A stretch of DNA of 64,000 bases from Microcebus murinus (lineage: Eukaryota; Chordata; Mammalia; Primates; Cheirogaleidae), in contig NC_134120.1 in the NCBI RefSeq assembly GCF_040939455.1, positions 52,281,001-52,345,000 on the forward strand, read 5' to 3'. Every line of letters starts with the position of its first letter. The stretch's first letter is position 1. A model generated the notes under the pieces. That model was given only the letters and a program-made list of their open reading frames with translations, searched no databases and had not been told where the DNA came from. Of this stretch, positions 57,543 to 64,000 are shown one piece after another. Position numbers and translations under genes: made by a program.

Positions 57543-60500
57543 TTTGTTTGTTTTTTGTCTGTACATGGAAAATTAAAAGTTGGCAACTCTCTATAAGCTC
57601 ACATACACTTTTACTGGTATAGAAAACAGTTCCAAATCTGGAAGCCTCTGCTTCAGATACTGCGTGTTAAGAAGTCAGAGGACCGAAAAGGGAGCAGTGG
57701 CCCTGTAACGGAGTGACCTGGGGAAGCTTAAGACAATGGAGTGCTGGACACTTTCCTTCGTTGCAGGTGGGGGTGTGCTGTCCACCTGCATGTGCTGAAT
57801 GGATTGTCTATCTTACCCTGGGGTTTGGAATGCCAGCGGCAAGAGCAGGACTGCCTGGGCTCATGTCAGCCTTCGGGTTTCTCCAGGGAGCTGAGCCCAT
57901 CGCCCATTCTTTCTCCACCACAGAGGCAAAGAAAAGTCAGGTGCTCTCAACGTCCTGAAACAGCCCTTTCCTCAGCCTGCCTTCCTCCTCTTCCTGCTCC
58001 TGGCAAGTGCATATGCCAGCCGTCTCAGACGGGTGATCTGTGCCCATTCAGCCTATGGATGTTTTGTTTGTGCCTAATACAGTTATAAAACCCAGGGAAT
58101 TACACACATTTTTTTTAAAACCTGGATTTCAGACTTCTGTTGTGGGGACTCACACTCCCACACCACACCAATCCACCACAGAGGCCCTGCAGACCTGGCC
58201 CTGCACCACGAGCCCACTTGTCCCCTTCTTAAACTAAGGCCACTTCACCCACTCAGGTGCCACTTCACCTGCCAGACCCGAAGGCTGCCTTTGAGCAACC
58301 CCAAGGAGCACCCCAATGTTTGTCCAGCATCCCGAAAACAACCAGTCACTTTGTGCTGGTGGGTTAGAAGATGTGACACATCAAACACATCAAAACACAT
58401 CATCTCCAACTGGTTTCTAATGTACTTTTCCTATTTGTTTTTAATCTGGCTAGATTTAAAAAAAAGTCATATGAAATCTCTTTATACTTTAATTACACTT
58501 AGTCAAACCTTTGAAAAGGAAACAGTGCCACCTAACTGTGCCAGTGGCTTTGTTCTTGAGGGGTTTTAAGCTGCATATTAATTGTCAGCCATAACCATTT
58601 ATTTCCAATTCATTTTTATCTCAACTGATTGGATATAATCTAGCAAAAAAAGTTCAGCAGCAGTCATCTTCTCAAAGGCTACCAAAATGTCAAGTTTCTC
58701 TATACTTACAACTAGGAAATTCCAAACTCTAATTCTTTTAGGTGATGTAGCTAATGGAGAATTAGCAGAGTACATTTTATTCAGATAACCTTAAGAAGAC
58801 CCTTCATATGAATTTTCTTTTTGTGATATACTGAAATATTCAGAATACCAATAATTTTGATTTCCTCCCAAACCACTTATTCTACTATAGAAATTCTGAG
58901 TATTTGATTGCCTGCAAAACAGAATGTCTTTATTAAATTTAAATTTTTTTAAAATAAAAACAAAGATATCTTAAAAACTGATGGCCAGGAGTTAACTGCC
59001 ACTAATAATTCTGACCTTAGGAAGTCACTGTGTAGCAATATAAACACATGTTTAAAAACAAATAACTGAAATCCATATAGATTTCCAAAAGTATAAAGTA
59101 GTACACAAATACCAAACAAACTTTTAAAATATACCTAATATAGCACCATAAGGAAATGTGGTGGAAAATCACCCCAAGTTAGGATGTTCTGCATTATAAG
59201 CTTGAAAAGTTCTTTTATGTTAAGTCTACCACAAATTAGACTCTTGGTAAGCCTTCTAAAATTCAAAGAGTGAGTGTTAACTTCGAAAACTCAAAAAGTC
59301 TTAAACAATTTAATATGTCAGCTTTCTCTGCTTCCATTGCATCTTATTAAGTATAAATCCAAATTAGTTTGATAAACCACTGAATGCAGTTTGCCCAGGT
59401 ATTTCTATACTTAGCCTGTGGATATAGAGTGAAATAAGAGACAAAAAAGTGACAGAAAGTCCAGAGATGATATTAAAGAAGAGTTACTGTAAAACCCTGT
59501 GGATCTTGTTTTTGTAAACTCCTTGGAAAGCTTCCCCAAAGCTCTGCACATAGAGGCAGTAATCAAGAAAATGGCTTAATGCTCATTCCCAAAATCAAGC
59601 ACACCTCCAGAGAACCGTAATCTACAGATGGGTTCAGAGAGAAGAGCCACCTGTTACAGGCACCCCGCGTTGAACACCACCCACAGTGCAGACAGCGACA
59701 GAGGCAATCCTGACTCCCATATTTTCTTCCGTCGGCACTGCCAAGTGTCAAAAGCTGGGACTTATAATGTGTCCTCAATGTGAACTCGTGGAGCAAGACA
59801 CAATTTTAAGCTACCTAATATCGTCAGCCTGTTCTCACCTTTCTGGTTAAAAGGCTTCATAAGACCACATGCCCTGCCCTTTCAACACAGTCTTACGTTA
59901 CATCTGGTTTTAATTATGCAGCAGCAAGCAAACTGAACCCAGGGGAAATATGTCTTTATGTATTTCACAGGCAATAATGACTACCAAATCAACAATAAAC
60001 TCAAAATCATCACATTCATGTGTGAAGGGAGGTGGGTGTATAATATCAGCACATGGCACATATTAATTCTTACTTAGTACTTATAAGCACCATTTATAGA
60101 TATCACTACATATTCATTTGACATGTTATATTTCTGACTGAATTTTGACTAGCTGTCACATACCATTAAAATATCACTTTGTGGGAATTTGAGTCTCTGT
60201 TCCTTCTTACAGCATATTCAAACAGTTAGACTGTACTAGAATCCAATCCCATCCCCACCCTCACCCCAAACCTCAAAACGTGCCCAGGACAACAAGTGCA
60301 CTGGGCAAGAAGACAGCTAATAAAATTCAAAGTACAGCTTATATGAGGTAAAGTACAAATGAGGAGGAAAAACAGCATACAAGGACTAGCGTATTACAGC
60401 CAAACTATGTATGGGTAAACCCCGTTTATTAAAGCTAATTTTCTCTCCTAATTAGCCTATCACCTTTTAAAGGTAAGAGTCAGTAGAGAGAGCGTGCCCT

Positions 60501-61403
60501 GAGCACACCCACAGTGCAGCTCCAATTTTTGAAGAGCATTTCCACACACCGCACACTTACTCCTCCACCATCACCAAGACCAGGCTGCCCTGGGCACAAA
60601 GGCAGTAAGAAAGGTACAGAAAAAGTGCGAATTCGCACAAGGGTGTGGTAGAAGACGGCCCAGAAAGCGCTCTGTAACAGGAACCGGGGTGCAGCCCTGT
60701 CAAGGGGTGAACAGGGTGCAGCTACGACCTCAACCCACACCCCGGCAGTGAGAAGTTGCTTTGGAATCAGGAAAGCTAGGACACAACTGTCAAACTAGTG
60801 CTGTATTTCTCTAAACCCGTGGCTTCAAGAGGCAGTAAGCCTAGGCCGGTAAGACACGAATTTCTGTTACCTGTTTTTCTTGTAATGACATATACCTGTA
60901 TCACCACAGAAGCATGAAATGTTTAAACAGAATTTTCTTTAAAACAAAATTCCAGAATTTATATATTCAGATTATTTTAATTTCTTCGAAATAATTACTT
61001 TGGGGGCCTGTATATTTATTCTACTAATATTCCACTATTCAAAATACTTTTTAAATTCTGAGCACAGTCTTTATTACCATAACACAAGGATACTATAGAA
61101 ATGACTCCTGTATTGGCCTGAAAGAATGGAAAACTTCTAAGTACCCTTTCAATTCTTATAAACCATTCTGGCCTTCTAGGAATAATATAAGCATCTCTGA
61201 TATAATAAAATCATGTAACTCAGTCTTAACAAGTTCAACTCCTTACACACACACACACACACACAATCAAATATTATAAAACATCCATACAAGTGGTCAC
61301 TCAACTTGAACACCTCTCTCAATTCTGTAGAAATCTATCTGCAAGGCATCCCATTCCAACTTCAGACAATTCATTCGCCTTAAGCTAAAACAAAAGGTTT
61401 AAC
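57543..61403. other. Long unique stretch, no gene called; (AC)n at 61245-61264
   Basis: No mobile element or gene can be defended. A GC-richer patch at 57650-58330 carries overlapping plus frames of 65-115 codons (the longest at 57741-58088), without a domain and without a plausible initiation or splice structure. A second patch lies at 60480-60740. Near the right end is a 20-bp AC microsatellite. If the window is intronic, exons might hide here, but I see none. Confidence 0.35.
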
Positions 61404-61609
61404 CTCTAGTGCAGGGGTCCTCAAACTTTTTAAACAGGGGCCCAGTTCACTGTCCCTCAGACCGTTGGAGGGCCGGACAATAGTTTTATAAAAACATGAA
61501 TAAATTCCTATGCACACAGCACATAACTTATTTTAAAGTAAAAAAACAAATGGGCAAAAGCACCTGCATGTGGCCCACGGGCCATAGTTTGAGGACGCCT
61601 GCTCTAGTG
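61404..61609 (+). mobile_element. hAT MITE with perfect 8-bp target duplications
   Basis: The body runs 61412-61601 (190 bp). Left end CAGGGGTCCTCAAACTTTTT; reverse complement of the right end CAGGCGTCCTCAAACTATGG; 15 of the first 16 bases agree. Perfect 8-bp direct repeats CTCTAGTG flank it (61404-61411, 61602-61609), the diagnostic hAT target duplication. It has no transposase. The preserved ends and target site make it the youngest-looking DNA transposon in the window. Confidence 0.95.
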
Positions 61610-63145
61610 TCATACAGGACAAGGTTTGACCATAAAGTACATAAATCAGAAAATTTAATTGTTAGCAAATTTGAATACTGCTTGGTAGATCGATTAATGC
61701 TTAGTCATTCACTGAGGAAACCATAATATTTTCGTTGTAAAGCTGAAATTTTAGAGGAATTAAGATAACTTTGAGATAAATTTATCAAAATGCTTATGAA
61801 ATAAAAGATTAACTTATATAAAATATTCTAAAAGAGACAGAACTGATTATTCTAAACTCTGAGAAAAAGTAGTCTGCCTTTCAGCAAACCCTCCTTCATC
61901 TGCATCATTGCAAGTGATCAGTAGAATTTATTTAAACTATTTATCCAAACCAGTGGTTCTCAATAAAGGCAGAGGTAGGAAAAAAGGGGAAAGTATATCA
62001 TCCCAAGAGGAATTTTTTAAAATTTGTAAGGGATTTCTTGAGTGTCATTTAATGGACACAGGGCCAGAGTTGCTAGAATTCCTACACGCGGGACAGTTCT
62101 TTACAGCAAAATATCATCCTGCCTTTTACACAACAGGAACATCCCATCTGACATTCATGTGTATAAAAATCCTATTTATGCCTCACTAAACCCTGAACCT
62201 AATTCCATTTTACACACAATCAAAAAGTGCCTTCATTATTTTTAATATTTCCTGTCTTTCCCAGGTATGTAACTCTACTTAAATTGAGAAAAGGCTTTAT
62301 TTTGTTTTGTGCATTCTAAAATTTAACTATCGGGACTTTCATTATGGTAACTCTGAAGTGGATTGGATAAAATAAGAAAAAACTTAAAGAAAGTGAGTGA
62401 ATTAAATCATCTCTCAAAATAATTTATAAGCTCTTTCTTTTTATTTTTGGTTTTGACTGGCATCTTAAAATACTCAGGCTGAGGAAAACCCTCATACACA
62501 AAGGCATATATATTTTGGTGGCTTTATCATCTTCACTTGCAATGTAGCATCCAATGAGAACATTCAAAGGCAAGGAGAGAGATTTTTCAATTTCCAAAGT
62601 GAAATGTATCTTTCTTCTTTTGTGCCATATGCCAACAGTGGCCACAAAAGCAACATGGAAATAATGCCAACACTGAAGACAGGGCACATCCCTACAAGGG
62701 GTTGATTAAAACCATACACTTTTCCTTCCGCCTGTACACACAGTCTCTGGTGGACATATCTGATCCAGCTGACAAAGACTGGAGCTGGCGTGCAGGTAAC
62801 TCAGCCCTGACGCTGTGTGACCCTCTACAGTCAGCTCCTGATGGACATCTGTGGAGCAGAACAACGGTGCTTGTCAAGTAGGGGCTTGATGAGGATATTC
62901 TCACTCTATGTTCTGGAAAACACACTCACTCCCTGGTCAGGCACTTAAGCCGAGGGTTAGTGACCAGCATGCCACAGCCCTGCCAGCTTTCCTGTGGACA
63001 GTGAGGGTACGTCCTAGGCAGAAAGGCCTGGGGACCTCATGCCAACACTGGGCACATCATGGGGATGCAGAAATGCAGCTGAAGTTTTAAATACATGAAT
63101 GAACCAGTGAGTCTTCTATGATATAATGCAATTTGAACTTGCATC
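61610..63145. other. Unique DNA, no gene seen
   Basis: No feature is supported. Overlapping plus frames at 61908-62245 and minus frames at 62424-62925 lack motifs. Confidence 0.4.
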
Positions 63146-63149
63146 CTGG

Positions 63150-63275
63150 TTGTGAGTTTCCTAGGACAGGACCGGCGTTTCTGTCTGTGTGGCCCTTTCT
63201 CATATCTGTAACACCCCACGGCCTGGCAGAGCCTCACCAAAGCAGACACTGAATACCCATTATTGAATGAATGAA
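63150..63275 (+). mobile_element. L2 or MIR tail fragment
   Basis: 'CTAGGACAGGACCGGCGTTTCTGTCTGTG', 'CACGGCCTGGCAGAGCC' and the terminal 'TTATTGAATGAATGAATA' match the extreme 3' end shared by L2 LINEs and their SINE partners. Confidence 0.55.
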
Positions 63276-63790
63276 TATACTCTTAGCAGATATCTATATC
63301 ATTGGCTTCGTAATTCCCAACTGTGCAAGCACACAAAGAATTACCAGTGCAGAATAAAATTCACCAAGCTATTGAATATTTTACCGTAAAACTTGGCTAT
63401 GAACACAAAGGTTGACACAACATAATAGAAACCCCAGTGGACTGGGACTCAGGAAGGCCAAGTCACAGTTCCAGCTCTATTACTCAGATGAGTAAATGTG
63501 GGCAAATCAGTTCTTCAAACTATTATTAATAATATGTGTCTTTGTCACAGTTTGATTAACAATAATGGTAGTTGTAGTTGGCAAGTCATGGAAAGAAAAA
63601 ATCAACAGGGACCATCTACTACCATAGGAACTATTATTTTAAAGAGAAAATGAGTTTTGAATTGATAAGAAGTTTCCTCAAGTTAGATAATTTTCTTTTT
63701 GATTCATATTCTGACATACTGACTTCTGACCTTGAATGTGTTGTATAATACAAAGAACTTCTGTTGTATCATTTGCAAAACAGACTGAAA
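63276..63790. other. Unique DNA, weak MIR-like traces
   Basis: 'AAGTCACAGTTCCAGCTCTATTACTCAGATGAGTAAATGTGGGCAAATCAGTTCTTCAAACT' (63460-63520) resembles the MIR tail in reverse sense but is weak. Otherwise nothing is seen. Confidence 0.35.
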
Positions 63791-63795
63791 TAAAT

Positions 63796-63970
63796 CAATG
63801 GTTCTTCACCCAGGATGATTTAACCCCTCTGCCCCATCCCCAGGGGACATTTGGAAATGTCTGGAGATAGTGTGGGTGTCACAACTAAAGGGGTGGAGTT
63901 GCTACAGACATCCTGTGAGTAGAGGCCAGAGATGTTGTCACTTAACATCCCACAAGGCGCAGGAGAGCCC
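63796..63970 (+). mobile_element. MER20-like hAT element, right end lost
   Basis: 'CAATGGTTCTTCACCCAGGATGATTT', 'CCCCAGGGGACATTTGGAAATGTCTGGAGATAGTGTGGGTGTCACAAC' and 'AGAGGCCAGAGATGTTGTCACTTAACATCCCACAAGGCGCAGGAGAGCCC' follow MER20 from its left terminus. The right end is replaced by a short AC run. It is a second copy of the family seen at 19.65 kb. Confidence 0.75.
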
Positions 63971-64000
63971 ACACACACACAAAAAAAATAACTGTTAACA

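Noticed and set aside
57741..58088. 115-codon plus frame in a GC-richer unique patch
   Set aside because: A second overlapping plus frame and no recognisable motif; nothing distinguishes it from chance.

Overview
This window is nuclear DNA of a primate, most likely a strepsirrhine (lemur or close relative). I see no rRNA, tRNA, CRISPR array, operon or intact protein-coding gene. The evidence for the lineage is the repeats. Two dimeric Alu elements (1760-2099 and 41834-42163) have flanking target-site duplications, a long AT-rich linker between the monomers and a right arm of a kind I associate with lemur Alus. The LINE-1 (L1) copies have 5' and 3' untranslated regions unlike the human ones. 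Assigning the species would need an alignment. The window is either intergenic or inside a long intron; no exon can be defended from sequence alone.

Layout. 1-10 kb: mostly unique AT-rich DNA with a MaLR-like scrap, an Alu, a pogo/Tigger-type transposase fossil (about 2.6-2.9 kb), and old L1 pieces (4.65-8.2 kb), one carrying a nested reverse Alu. 10-24 kb: a TA-flanked Tigger-like DNA element (10,252-10,920), several MIR fragments, a GA microsatellite, a cluster of old hAT elements (19.0-21.3 kb) and an ERVL/MLT2-like LTR (22.0-22.5 kb). 24-31.1 kb: a solo LTR of a betaretrovirus-like endogenous retrovirus, split by a nearly full-length reverse-strand L1 of 6.7 kb with a 9-bp target duplication. 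31-37 kb: MIR and L2 relics, a complete but dead mariner transposon (34,515-35,770) and an L1 3' tail. 37.9-45.5 kb: an old full-length L1 on the plus strand, interrupted by one old and one younger Alu. 46-54 kb: an ancient unclassified repeat, an L1M tail and a 5'-truncated reverse-strand L1 (49,878-53,788). 54-64 kb: mostly unique DNA with a MIR, an ERV1-like LTR and a small hAT element with perfect 8-bp target duplications (61,412-61,601).

Nothing here works together as a pathway. The value of the window is as a dated record of mobile-element activity: LINE-1, Alu, LTR retroelements and at least three DNA-transposon superfamilies (mariner, pogo, hAT). The most unusual single observation is a perfect 15-bp inverted repeat inside the mariner transposase. 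It looks like a template-switch mutation that replaced the region of the second catalytic aspartate. I did not find a convincing undescribed biological system.
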